Part shown: positions 16,401 to 25,345 of the stretch, one piece after another
Layout of the letters: the number at the start of each line of letters is the position of its first letter
How positions within the stretch are numbered: the stretch's first letter is position 1
Source: Paenibacillus sp. PCH8
Lineage (GTDB): Bacteria > Bacillota > Bacilli > Paenibacillales > Paenibacillaceae
Length of the DNA stretch: 64,000 bases
NCBI RefSeq assembly: GCF_002968835.1
Contig: NZ_PKQK01000001.1
Coordinates: 2,666,001-2,730,000 of the forward strand
Direction of reading: 5' to 3'
Notes under the pieces: generated by a model
Database searches by the model: none
Told to the model about the DNA's origin: nothing
The model's input: only the letters and a program-made list of their open reading frames with translations
Translations under genes and position numbers: made by a program

Positions 16401-17897
16401 ATGGCGCATAACCAAGAACGCAGGAGAGGCAAACGGAGCTATATCCTCATGGGTGTAGCCCTCATTGCACTACTGGCAGGAGGAGGAATTGTTATCAATC
16501 AGTTTGCGAATCAATCATTGAAACCATTGGTATTTCTAGAGGAGCCGGTCCATCTGAAGATGGATCAGTCCTATGATCATTTTGAAGGCTGGGGCACGTC
16601 ACTCGCGTGGTGGGCCAACGATCTTGGGGGATGGAAGGATCAGGCGAAGGTCAATGAGGTGATGGATCTCGTCTTCGACCCGGAGAAAGGGCTCGGGCTG
16701 AACATCGTTCGTTACAATATTGGCGGTGAGGAGAACCCGGAGATGAAGGCACTTCGTCCCGGTGGAGACGTTCCTGGCTTCCAGCCGGAACCTGGAGAGT
16801 GGGACTGGAATGCTGATGCAGGTCAGCGGGCTGTACTACAGGGCTCGATGGAACGCGGTGTCAACATTGCCGAAGCCTTCTCGAACTCACCACCGTATTG
16901 GATGACGATCAGCGGCTCGGTTACAGGAGCTGTGGATGGGAGCAACAATCTTCGTGAAGACCAATATGATGCGTTTGCCGATTACCTGACAGAAGTCGTG
17001 AAGCATTATCGGGATGAGTGGGGCATCACTTTCCGCACGCTGAATCCGCTCAATGAACCCTCCTCCGACTGGTGGAAGAAGGGCAATATGCAGGAAGGCA
17101 GTCATTTTACCAATGAGAAACAGGCCGAAATCATCAAGAAAGTGGCAGCTTCTCTGAAGAGTAAAGGACTGGACGGTACCGTTATCAGTGCCGCGGACGA
17201 TAACAGCATTGACGAGACCGTATTCAATTTCAGTCTCTATGATCAGGATACGCTCGATGTCATTCAGCAGATCAATACTCATTCGTATAATGGTAGCAAA
17301 ATGGAAGAGCTGCGCACGCTGGCAGAGCAACAGGGCAAAAAGCTGTGGATGTCCGAATACGGAACAGGCGGCAGTGAGCCGCATGGTCATGAGGACATGA
17401 CCTCGGTACAGGAGCTGGCAGAGCGGATCATGTTCGATCTGAAAATCATGCAGCCATCCGCATGGGTATACTGGCAGGCCGTTGAAGATGAAGGAGCCAA
17501 TAATAACTGGGGCTTCATTCATGCCAATTTTAACGGAGAAGAACAGTATGAGATGACCAAGCAGTATTACGGTATGGCCCAGTTCACGAAATACATTCGT
17601 CCGGGTGCAACGATTATCCCCACGGATGATGGACGCACGCTGGTTGCCTATGACGCAGACAAGCAGAGATTGGTACTTGTCATTCGTAATGAATTATCGG
17701 CGGGGACCAAGGCGTTTGAACTATCCGGGTTCGAGTATGGGAAATCAACCTCCGCTCAGGTGTACCAGACTTCACCGGAGCGCGACATGGAGAAACTTGA
17801 AGATATCCCGTTATACGCCAACGGAGTTGAAGTGCCGACAGCTGACAATTCCGTCACAACCGTTGTAATGGAAGGCGTGACATTGCAGGTGAACTGA
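16401..17897 (+). CDS. GH30 glycoside hydrolase, membrane-anchored (endo-beta-1,6-galactanase-like)
   Basis: About 498 residues. A basic cluster and one membrane segment (YILMGVALIALLAGGGIVI) with no obvious cleavage site indicate a signal anchor with the enzyme outside the cell. The GH30 core begins DHFEGWGTSLAWWAND. The acid/base Glu is in LNPLNEPSSDWW (about residue 219) and the nucleophile Glu in LWMSEYGTGG (about 319), followed by a small beta-sandwich. The NGG/EGWGTSLAWW and SEYGTGG motifs match the subgroup containing endo-beta-1,6-galactanases; xylanase or glucuronoxylanase subgroups fit less well. The frame is open from ATG 16353, but AGAAAGG lies 12 nt before ATG 16401. The stop codon is formed at the edge of a truncated repeat (17896). 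Confidence 0.85.
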   Translation: MAHNQERRRGKRSYILMGVALIALLAGGGIVINQFANQSLKPLVFLEEPVHLKMDQSYDHFEGWGTSLAWWANDLGGWKDQAKVNEVMDLVFDPEKGLGLNIVRYNIGGEENPEMKALRPGGDVPGFQPEPGEWDWNADAGQRAVLQGSMERGVNIAEAFSNSPPYWMTISGSVTGAVDGSNNLREDQYDAFADYLTEVVKHYRDEWGITFRTLNPLNEPSSDWWKKGNMQEGSHFTNEKQAEIIKKVAASLKSKGLDGTVISAADDNSIDETVFNFSLYDQDTLDVIQQINTHSYNGSKMEELRTLAEQQGKKLWMSEYGTGGSEPHGHEDMTSVQELAERIMFDLKIMQPSAWVYWQAVEDEGANNNWGFIHANFNGEEQYEMTKQYYGMAQFTKYIRPGATIIPTDDGRTLVAYDADKQRLVLVIRNELSAGTKAFELSGFEYGKSTSAQVYQTSPERDMEKLEDIPLYANGVEVPTADNSVTTVVMEGVTLQVN

Positions 17898-17960
17898 TAA
17901 CAGCGATGGGAAGGTTATTCTGTCATCGTAGTTCCAGTATAGATCATCTTTCAGTTCAAC
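17896..17960. repeat. Truncated copy of the right half of the 192-bp repeat
   Basis: About 65 bp aligns with 18122-18186, sharing GATAACAGCGAT, GGAAGGTT, TTCTGTCATCG and AGTTCAA with scattered substitutions. The left half is absent. It abuts the GH30 gene so closely that it supplies part of the stop codon. Confidence 0.7.
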
Positions 17961-18001
17961 GAATTTAGTTCACCTTAAATTAATTACAGGACATATGAAC
18001 C

Positions 18002-18193
18002 TATATAAATTGAACTAAACATTTACACCAAACGGAGAGGACAGAAAAAACCTGAAGAAGCGGAGCATGCGCCTTTATCCTCAGATTTTCCCCTAGAGAA
18101 AAGGGAATCAAAAAATCTGGGGATAACAGCGATCGGAAGGTTGTTCTGTCATCGAAGTGTGCAGTGTAAATAATCTTTAGTTCAATTTATATA
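18002..18193. mobile_element. MITE-like 192-bp element with 18-bp terminal inverted repeats
   Basis: TATATAAATTGAACTAAA at 18002-18019 is repeated as its exact reverse complement at 18176-18193. Inside, a 13-bp hairpin (18077-18089 with 18112-18124, one G-U) surrounds a smaller CCCCT/AGGG hairpin. GACAGAA...AACCT near 18041 pairs with AGGTT...TTCTGTC near 18138. The whole element is therefore a nested palindrome without coding capacity. A truncated second copy lies at 17896. I believe this belongs to a dispersed intergenic repeat in Paenibacillus, but that is recollection and not proven here. It sits 26 bp before the GH35 start and may affect its expression. Confidence 0.65.
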
Positions 18194-18218
18194 AAATACA
18201 GAGAAGGAGGGGATATCT

Positions 18219-21200
18219 TTGACAGAGAAAGCATCCCTTTTGCTCCAGGATCTTCAATCCGAATTGACGTACGATACACGCAGCTTTTTCCTGAACGGAG
18301 AGCGCATATTCCTGAACAGTGCGACAATCCATTATTTCCGCATGCCGAAGGAGGAATGGCGTGAGGTTCTGCTGAAAGCGAAGCTGGCAGGCATGAACTG
18401 CATCGACACTTACTTTGCCTGGAACGTACACGAACCGGAAGAAGGACAGTGGTCCTTCGAAGGGGACAACGATTGCGGCGAATTTCTGGATCTGTGCGCA
18501 GAGCTGGGCATGTGGGTAATTGCACGTCCGGGACCTTTTATCTGTGCGGAGTGGGATTTTGGCGGATTTCCATACTGGCTCGGTACGAAGGACGGCGTGA
18601 AGTTTCGCGAAAACAATGAAACCTACCTGCACTATGTGAACCTGTACTTTGATCGGCTTGTACCCATTATTCGTGAGCGCCAGTTATCTGTTGGAGGCAC
18701 GGTTATTCTGGTTCAGGTGGAGAATGAATACGGATATCTGATGGATGACGCTGCGGCAAGTGCTCATATGACAACATTAAGAGACGGTCTCCTGCAACGC
18801 GGCATTGACGTTCCGCTGATTACTTGTGTTGGAGGTGTGGAAGGAACCATTGAAGGAGCTAATTTCTGGTCTGGTGCTGACGGGCACTATGAGAAGCTTC
18901 GAGTCAAACAACCAGATACCCCGAAGATAGTCACGGAATTCTGGACCGGATGGTTTGAGAATTGGGGCGGCCCTTCTGCCATTCAGAAGACAGCATCCTT
19001 GCTGGAGAGACGCATCATGGAAATCCTGCGTGCCGGGTATACCGGAATCAGCCATTATATGTTCTATGGTGGGACGAATTTCGGTGGATATGGTGGCAGA
19101 ACGATGGGGAGTAGTGACATTTACATGATTACTTCTTATGACTATGATGCGCCGCTGAACGAATATGGGCGAGTGACACCCAAGTATGCGGTTACCAAGA
19201 ACCTGTCTTATTTCGTCCGTGCCTTTGGGGATCTTCTCATGGAGACAGAGGATATACCAGCAGAGCTGATCACGGTACGTCATCCTGAAGGCGTATCCAT
19301 ACGAGGCAGGCAGACCGGTAACCGGAAGATCTGGTTTCTGGAGAGTCACAAGGATGAACGCGAGACGGTGCATATTACGCTGGAGGAAGGCCGTACCTTC
19401 CCTGTAGCCCTGAATCCGGGACAGATCGTGCCAGTGCTGGATCGGGTGTTAATTGCTGACCAGGTTTACCTGACGGCGGGTACGATGATTACGGGCAATG
19501 AAATGATTAATGGAGAGTTGACCCTGTTCATTACAGCCGATGCGGGGCAACGTTCTGTGGTGGAACTGGAATTGGAAGCTGGCACACTGGATGTAAGTGG
19601 AAGTACGGTGGAAGTGCTGGTTGAGCATGATCCGTCGAGGAAAGTGTACCGCTTCGATCTGGTTCATTTCCGTGAGCCGGGGACCATCCAGTTAGAGGCA
19701 AATGGCATACCCATCCGTTTGGTCATTCTGGACCTTGAGACGATGAATCGCACATGGCGATTAGAGGGAACCGATCAGAAGGAACCTCGTTATGCGATCG
19801 GATTCGATGATGTTGACGTATTGCCTGCCGGTCAGGTTAAAGGCATGATTGCTGATCCAGACCGGACGATCATGTTGCTTGGTGATTGGGCGGATGGAGA
19901 ACGATCGTTAACAGGCCGCGAATGGATCGCCGGACAAGAGAGCGGTGTGCAGTATGAAGTACAAGAAGATGTACAAGATAATGCCCAGCACGACGACCTC
20001 AATGACGTTCGGCATCCTGCACCAGCTGCAGCTGTACCCAATGAATCTGTTCAGAAGTCTGCTGGAGGACGGCAACAACATTCATGGAAAGCACCAATTC
20101 CGCCGACGTTGCCTGATTCTTTCGACTTGTCACATGTGACGTTAATCGCGAATCAGCGCCCGGCAAGTGCACAACCGGAAGACTTTACCCGGTATGGGCA
20201 AGGTTTTGGATATCTGTTGTACGAATGCAACTTCGAAAGTTCGGTCGAAGAAATCACTAGCCTCATTTTGCCGGATATTCAGGATACCGCCAGAGTTATT
20301 GTGAATGGTGAACAGCAGGCATTGGTGCGCCAGGTAGGTGCAGCAGGTGTACTGATACAGGTGGCCCAAGGGCAGAACACACTTCAGATTCTGGTACAGC
20401 ATATGGGCAGATTGAATTTCTCGCCGTATCTGGGTGAGAGCAAAGGTCTGGCTGGAGCTGTGTATCTGGGAGGCAAAGTTCAGGATATGCGCCGGAATTG
20501 GCAGATGCATAATGAGCTTGTGCATCTCGATGAGGTGAACTCTCTCAAGGAGGCGCTACGACTTAGCAGAAGCTTCACGCTGGATGGCATGGATCGTGCG
20601 ATTCTCGTGGGTGCACTAAGTAAAGGCCTCCGGATCAATGGCGTCGAAGTTCCCATGGAAGGATATCAGGACTGGTTTGCATTCCAGACGCTGGATGTGT
20701 CCCTCTATATAAGACCGGGAGAGACGAATACGATAGATATGCCGTATAGCCGATCTCCACTGAATCGAATGGAACTGATCACATATTGCAGCGAAACAGA
20801 ACTGAAGGATTGGCGTATGGCAGGCACGGATGCTTTGCTTCCACAACAATGGGAGCGGTATGAGCGGTCGATCATGTCAGGCGAGCATGGCCCACATTCA
20901 GTTTCTATTACTCATAGTGGCAATCGTAGTGCCAATCCGGTAGCCAACGGTTTCGTGGATACGTTGACTAGAACGTCCGATAGTTCACTCACTGGTGAGG
21001 TGAACCATGTGACCCATCATGTTCCAACCCAAGGTTCATACAGTCAGCCCGTCTGGTACCGTTGGCGTTTCGCCAAACCAGTGGTTTCCACACATCATAA
21101 GGTGAACTTGATGCTTCGCTTGACCGGGATGAGCAAGGGAACACTTCATCTGAACGGACATGATCTGGGCCGTTATTGGCAGATTGGTCCTCAAGAGGAT

Positions 21201-21332
21201 TACAAAATTCCGATGGCCTGGTTAAAGGAAGAGAACGAACTACTTTTGTTTGATGAAGAAGGCAGAACGCCCGAACGTGTACGATTCATGCTGGATGAGC
21301 AATCCCGCTATCCATGGATTGTGGTCGAATAG
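18219..21332 (+). CDS. GH35 beta-galactosidase
   Basis: A 1037-residue protein without a signal peptide, so probably cytoplasmic, acting on imported galacto-oligosaccharides. The TIM barrel at residues about 15-330 opens with LTYDTRSFFLNGERIFL. The acid/base is Glu170 (VQVENEYG) and the nucleophile Glu240 (VTEFWTGWFENWGG). Beta-sandwich domains follow, with a jelly-roll near the C-terminus (LHLNGHDLGRYWQIGPQ). Residues about 585-640 form an unusual acidic, Asn/Gln/Ala-rich linker. The start is TTG with AAGGAGG 8 nt upstream. The 192-bp repeat lies immediately upstream, separating it from the GH30 gene. Confidence 0.92.
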   Translation: MTEKASLLLQDLQSELTYDTRSFFLNGERIFLNSATIHYFRMPKEEWREVLLKAKLAGMNCIDTYFAWNVHEPEEGQWSFEGDNDCGEFLDLCAELGMWVIARPGPFICAEWDFGGFPYWLGTKDGVKFRENNETYLHYVNLYFDRLVPIIRERQLSVGGTVILVQVENEYGYLMDDAAASAHMTTLRDGLLQRGIDVPLITCVGGVEGTIEGANFWSGADGHYEKLRVKQPDTPKIVTEFWTGWFENWGGPSAIQKTASLLERRIMEILRAGYTGISHYMFYGGTNFGGYGGRTMGSSDIYMITSYDYDAPLNEYGRVTPKYAVTKNLSYFVRAFGDLLMETEDIPAELITVRHPEGVSIRGRQTGNRKIWFLESHKDERETVHITLEEGRTFPVALNPGQIVPVLDRVLIADQVYLTAGTMITGNEMINGELTLFITADAGQRSVVELELEAGTLDVSGSTVEVLVEHDPSRKVYRFDLVHFREPGTIQLEANGIPIRLVILDLETMNRTWRLEGTDQKEPRYAIGFDDVDVLPAGQVKGMIADPDRTIMLLGDWADGERSLTGREWIAGQESGVQYEVQEDVQDNAQHDDLNDVRHPAPAAAVPNESVQKSAGGRQQHSWKAPIPPTLPDSFDLSHVTLIANQRPASAQPEDFTRYGQGFGYLLYECNFESSVEEITSLILPDIQDTARVIVNGEQQALVRQVGAAGVLIQVAQGQNTLQILVQHMGRLNFSPYLGESKGLAGAVYLGGKVQDMRRNWQMHNELVHLDEVNSLKEALRLSRSFTLDGMDRAILVGALSKGLRINGVEVPMEGYQDWFAFQTLDVSLYIRPGETNTIDMPYSRSPLNRMELITYCSETELKDWRMAGTDALLPQQWERYERSIMSGEHGPHSVSITHSGNRSANPVANGFVDTLTRTSDSSLTGEVNHVTHHVPTQGSYSQPVWYRWRFAKPVVSTHHKVNLMLRLTGMSKGTLHLNGHDLGRYWQIGPQEDYKIPMAWLKEENELLLFDEEGRTPERVRFMLDEQSRYPWIVVE

Positions 21333-21844
21333 ATGATGCATCACAACGGGCTTACTTATATCTGAATCATTACATGAGAAATGACTTATCGTATAACCAT
21401 TTCACATGAGCATGCCAGATACAGATTAACTAGAGATTGATTAGAGCCGAACATAGCATTATACAACGCAAGAAATACCGTTTACCGCAGTCAAACCTCT
21501 CATTTTCTTAGCTATGATTGCCCCAGTTCATGGATCTTTGGATTCAGCAGGATGAGGAATCAGGCTAAGGGGATGGGGGAACTGGGTAAATAGCTTTTCT
21601 ATAACGGGACAATGAACAGAAATCGTTTAGAACTTTTGTCTTGTAACCGTTTACATAATGAATTAATGCTCATCTATGATCTGGGAAGGGAGTGATGCTT
21701 CATGTAAGTGGAATTCGAACAGGCGGTCGTGAGGTATTGCTTATAAGGGAATAGATCAGAGCTATGGCTTCAGGACTAACGTTTATATGGGTCATTGGGT
21801 ATTTTGATATGAATCAAATCACTCATGGATAAGGAGATGAACCG
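21333..21844 (+). promoter_or_regulatory. 512-bp leader region of the GH43-GH30 pair, with a cre box
   Basis: No gene is supportable here. The clear signal is TGTAACCGTTTACA at 21642-21655, matching the cre consensus at 14 of 14 positions, which predicts CcpA repression of the two secreted enzymes. No convincing sigma-A hexamer pair was found. A Shine-Dalgarno followed by ATG-TAA at 21702-21707 is probably chance. Confidence 0.6.
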
Positions 21845-23179
21845 ATGTTAATGAAGAAGCAAGAAAGAGTACATGAATGGAGAGGTTTCAGAGCCGGGAT
21901 GATTCTTCTACTCGGAGCATTACTTCTATTAACAATGGTATTCCCCAATACAGCCAGAGCTGCGACAAGTGTCTATACGATATCGGCCTTTACGAATACA
22001 AGTGAATCCAATATGTATATTTACGAATCCTATAATGCGACCCACTATGGCTTGCTGAAAGGGCCAGCTTATACACCTCCGACCGGTCTGATCCGCGATC
22101 CCAGCATCATGAAGCACACCGATGGTCTATATTATGTCGTCTACACCACGAACTGGTCTGGCAATACGGTTGGTATCGCCTCCAGCCCAGACAAAGTGAA
22201 CTGGACGTTTGTCCGTAACATTACATTATCTACAAAGACCACGATTGCACACACCTGGGCACCAGAATGGTTCAAAGACAACAACGGCAGTCTGAATATT
22301 ATCGTGTCCCTCTCTCCGGGTAACTATGAGAATTTCAAGCCTTATGTCATTACCGCTTCGGGTAGCAATCTGACATCTACCGCATGGTCCGCACCTACTG
22401 AAATGACAGGCATTGCACCCAATTATATTGATACCTTTGTGGTGAAGACAGGTTCAACCTACCATGCTTTTACCAAGAACGAAACGACCAAATACATCGA
22501 ATATGCGACATCCACTTCGCTGACCGGTCCTTATACCTTTAAGGGAACAGGGGATTGGGCGGGTTGGGGATCTTGGGTCGAGGGCCCGGCGCTTGTACAG
22601 CTGGATAATGGTTCATGGCGAATCTACTTTGACGGCTATGCCACACAAAAGTACTATTACAGCGACTCTGCCGACATCTTCCAGACCTGGAGTACCAAGC
22701 AGGAGATTGCGGGTCTTACCGGACTCGTCCGGCATATGACTGTGTTGAAAGAATCCGGACAGCCTGGCGATATCCGCAAGCTGGAATCATTCAATGTACC
22801 AGGCAGCTTCATTCGTCATTACGACTATAAGGCACGCATAGATGCCAGTGTTAGCCCAGCCGAGGATGCACAGTTCCGCATCGTTCCTGGACTGGCGAAT
22901 ACAACCGGTATCTCGTTTGAGTCCATGAACTATCCGGGTTATTTCCTGCGAAACAACAATGGCTCGATTGTGCTCGTGAAAAATGACGGTAGCCCCGCCC
23001 TTCGTAATGATGCCACGTTCAAACGTGTGAATGGACTTGCTAACGCCAACTGGTCATCATATGCTTCCTTCAACAACCTGAACCTGTACATGAGACATTA
23101 CAATAATGTACTGAAATTGGAATCCGTCGTTAGCACAATCGACAAATCGGATGCGACCTTCCGTGAAATCGCACAGTGA
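21845..23179 (+). CDS. Secreted GH43-like arabinofuranosidase/galactosidase with AbfB (CBM42-type) domain
   Basis: 444 residues. The signal peptide (MILLLGALLLLTMVFPNTARA|A) indicates secretion. The five-bladed propeller runs from about residue 43 to 300, with the GH43-type first-blade Asp in GLIRDPSIMKHTDGLYYVVY and a later SWVEGPALVQLDNGSW carrying a candidate general acid Glu. The C-terminal 140 residues form a beta-trefoil with AbfB repeats (ESFNVPGSFIRHYDYKARI; ESMNYPGYFLRNNNGSIVLV; SFNNLNLYMRHYNN), which binds arabinose side chains. Its location beside galactanases suggests removal of arabinofuranose or galactofuranose branches from arabinogalactan; the exact specificity is unknown. GGAG lies 8 nt before the ATG. 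Confidence 0.83.
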   Translation: MLMKKQERVHEWRGFRAGMILLLGALLLLTMVFPNTARAATSVYTISAFTNTSESNMYIYESYNATHYGLLKGPAYTPPTGLIRDPSIMKHTDGLYYVVYTTNWSGNTVGIASSPDKVNWTFVRNITLSTKTTIAHTWAPEWFKDNNGSLNIIVSLSPGNYENFKPYVITASGSNLTSTAWSAPTEMTGIAPNYIDTFVVKTGSTYHAFTKNETTKYIEYATSTSLTGPYTFKGTGDWAGWGSWVEGPALVQLDNGSWRIYFDGYATQKYYYSDSADIFQTWSTKQEIAGLTGLVRHMTVLKESGQPGDIRKLESFNVPGSFIRHYDYKARIDASVSPAEDAQFRIVPGLANTTGISFESMNYPGYFLRNNNGSIVLVKNDGSPALRNDATFKRVNGLANANWSSYASFNNLNLYMRHYNNVLKLESVVSTIDKSDATFREIAQ

Positions 23180-23281
23180 TTGGTATTCATGTTCCAGAAG
23201 CATTACATGTTCCATGTGTTCCAGAGGTATCGAATGGTACCTCGATTAAGAACTTAATCATATCTCTAAGGAGTGAAGTGC

Positions 23282-25126
23282 ATGAAGTGGTTAAAACGAA
23301 TGAGCTCATTGTTGCTGGCAGGAAGTCTGCTAACAGGTAGCCTGGGTCTGGGCACAGAAGTATCTGCTGCGGGAGCATACACAGCGACTGCCGATCCATC
23401 GAAGCAATATCAGACGATAGAGGGCTGGGGAACGTCACTCGCTTGGTGGGGCAAGGTGGTTGGAGAGTATTCCAATCGGGATGAGTATGTGGAGAAAATG
23501 TTCAATACGAATACTGGACTGGGTCTGAATATCCTGCGGTACAACATTGGGGGCGGGGATAATCCATCATCCAATATTCTGGAATATCGCAAAGCCGTGC
23601 CGGGTTACCAGCCTACTCCGGGCGTGTACGACTGGACCGCCGATGCGAACCAGCGCTATATGCTGCAAGCTGCCAAGGCACAAGGCGTGAATATCATCGA
23701 AGCCTTCGCGAACTCGGCACCTTACTGGATGACGATCAGTGGGGGTGTGTCCGGTGCAGCGAATGGAGGAAACAATCTCAAGCCGGATTATGTTGATGAT
23801 TTTGCCGATTATCTGACAGAGGTCGTGAAGCATTTTCGGGATAATTGGGGGATTACATTCGATAGCGTAACCCCGCTGAATGAGCCTATATCGACATGGT
23901 GGAAGCAGGGTAACGATCAGGAGGGTATGCACTTTGACCGGGCAGATCAGAACACAATCTTGAGTCAGCTACAAGCCTCGCTGAATGCAAAAGGCTTGTC
24001 CACAAAGTTAAGTGCACCGGAAGAATACAGTTTGGATGATACCAACACTTCGTTCAACAGTTACAGTAGTGCGGTGAAATCAACGATCAGTCAGATCAAC
24101 ACCCATACGTATGGCGGAAACAACCGGGCCGCTTTGCGCAACACAGCAACATCTGCTGGCAAACATCTGTGGACCTCGGAATACGGGGACGGCGATGCAA
24201 GCGGGCTGACCATGTCGCGGACCATCCTCAAAGATATTCGCAATATGGGTGCGAGTGCATGGGTATATTGGCAAGCCGTGGATAGTGCTGAGGGCTGGGG
24301 ATTCTTCAAGAACGTTTTGAACAACACGCAGACGACCAGCTATACGGTGAATCAGAAATATTATGTCATGGGCAATTACAGCAAATTTATCCGTCCCGGT
24401 TACAAGATCATCGGTATGAGTGATGCCAATACTTTGGCGGCCTATGATGCGGCTTCCGGCAAAGTCGTACTGGTTACGACCAATTCGGAATCGTCGGATA
24501 CATCGGTGACGTATGATCTGAGTCGTTTTACAGGTGTAGGTGCGTCTGCTCAGGTATATCGGACCTCTTCGACTGAGAAGTTGCAACAGTTGACCAACAT
24601 CTCGCTTCAGAACAAAAAGTTCACGGCTACCGCCAAAGCGAACTCCGTTACAACCTACGTCATATCCGGTGCAACTTATAATGGCGGCACAGGATATGAA
24701 GCCGGAGCCATCTACAAACTGATTAACCGTAACAGTGGACTTGCACTGGATGTTAATGGAGCTTCCACGGCTGGGGGCGCGACCATTATTCAGTGGAATG
24801 ATAATGGAGCGGTCAACCAGCAATGGAAACTGGAGTCCGCAGGCAACGGGTATTACAATATCCGCAATGTGGGCAGTGGGCTTTTGCTGGATGTGAATTC
24901 AGGTTCCACACAGGGCGGAGCTGCGCTGATCCAGTGGCAGGATAACGGGGGTAACAATCAGCAATGGTTGCCCATTGATGTGGGGGGATATCTGGTACTT
25001 GCGAACCGCAACAGCGGCCTGACGGTGGATATCAATCAAGGGTCCCTGACCGCCGGTGCCTCCACGATTCAATGGGGCGACAATGGCGGAGCCAATCAGC
25101 AATGGGGCCTCGTCAAGGTGAATTAG
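23282..25126 (+). CDS. Secreted GH30 (endo-beta-1,6-galactanase-like) with ricin-type CBM13
   Basis: 614 residues: a cleavable signal peptide (LLLAGSLLTGSLGLGTEVSA|A), a GH30 core from EGWGTSLAWWGKVV, acid/base Glu201 (TPLNEPISTWW), nucleophile Glu300 (HLWTSEYGDG), a beta-sandwich, then a ricin-type beta-trefoil from about residue 475 with three repeats ending in NQQW (INRNSGLALDVNG, VGSGLLLDVNSG, ANRNSGLTVDINQG). It is a soluble, carbohydrate-binding paralogue of the membrane-anchored GH30 at 16401. The ATG at 23282 lies 8 nt after AAGGAG; a GTG at 23273 is within the binding site. It follows the GH43 gene by 102 nt and ends at a terminator. Confidence 0.88.
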   Translation: MKWLKRMSSLLLAGSLLTGSLGLGTEVSAAGAYTATADPSKQYQTIEGWGTSLAWWGKVVGEYSNRDEYVEKMFNTNTGLGLNILRYNIGGGDNPSSNILEYRKAVPGYQPTPGVYDWTADANQRYMLQAAKAQGVNIIEAFANSAPYWMTISGGVSGAANGGNNLKPDYVDDFADYLTEVVKHFRDNWGITFDSVTPLNEPISTWWKQGNDQEGMHFDRADQNTILSQLQASLNAKGLSTKLSAPEEYSLDDTNTSFNSYSSAVKSTISQINTHTYGGNNRAALRNTATSAGKHLWTSEYGDGDASGLTMSRTILKDIRNMGASAWVYWQAVDSAEGWGFFKNVLNNTQTTSYTVNQKYYVMGNYSKFIRPGYKIIGMSDANTLAAYDAASGKVVLVTTNSESSDTSVTYDLSRFTGVGASAQVYRTSSTEKLQQLTNISLQNKKFTATAKANSVTTYVISGATYNGGTGYEAGAIYKLINRNSGLALDVNGASTAGGATIIQWNDNGAVNQQWKLESAGNGYYNIRNVGSGLLLDVNSGSTQGGAALIQWQDNGGNNQQWLPIDVGGYLVLANRNSGLTVDINQGSLTAGASTIQWGDNGGANQQWGLVKVN

Positions 25127-25240
25127 CATGTGAGTGTACAAAGGAAGTGAGGTTACTTGTTTGTCTAACGAGTAACATGGGTTCAAAGTTAAAGAATGTC
25201 CGCAGATAACTTATTTACAAGGGTTAACGTTCATAACAGT

Positions 25241-25302
25241 CTTTCTTTCTTGGAGGTGCAGTTGTTTGAGTAGAACTGCACTCTCGAAGAAAGTGAATTT
25301 TT
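25241..25302 (+). terminator. Terminator of the GH43-GH30 unit
   Basis: Interrupted stem: CTTTCTT and GTGCAGTT on the left pair with AACTGCAC and AAGAAAG on the right, followed by GAATTTTTA. Confidence 0.6.
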
Positions 25303-25345
25303 ATACATATATATGTTCCGTTCTACGGCTCTCCGCTGTACATAC

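Noticed and set aside
21702-21707. Shine-Dalgarno followed by ATG-TAA (minimal open frame)
   Set aside because: Start-stop units exist as regulators, but this one is 140 nt from the gene with nothing to support it beyond chance.
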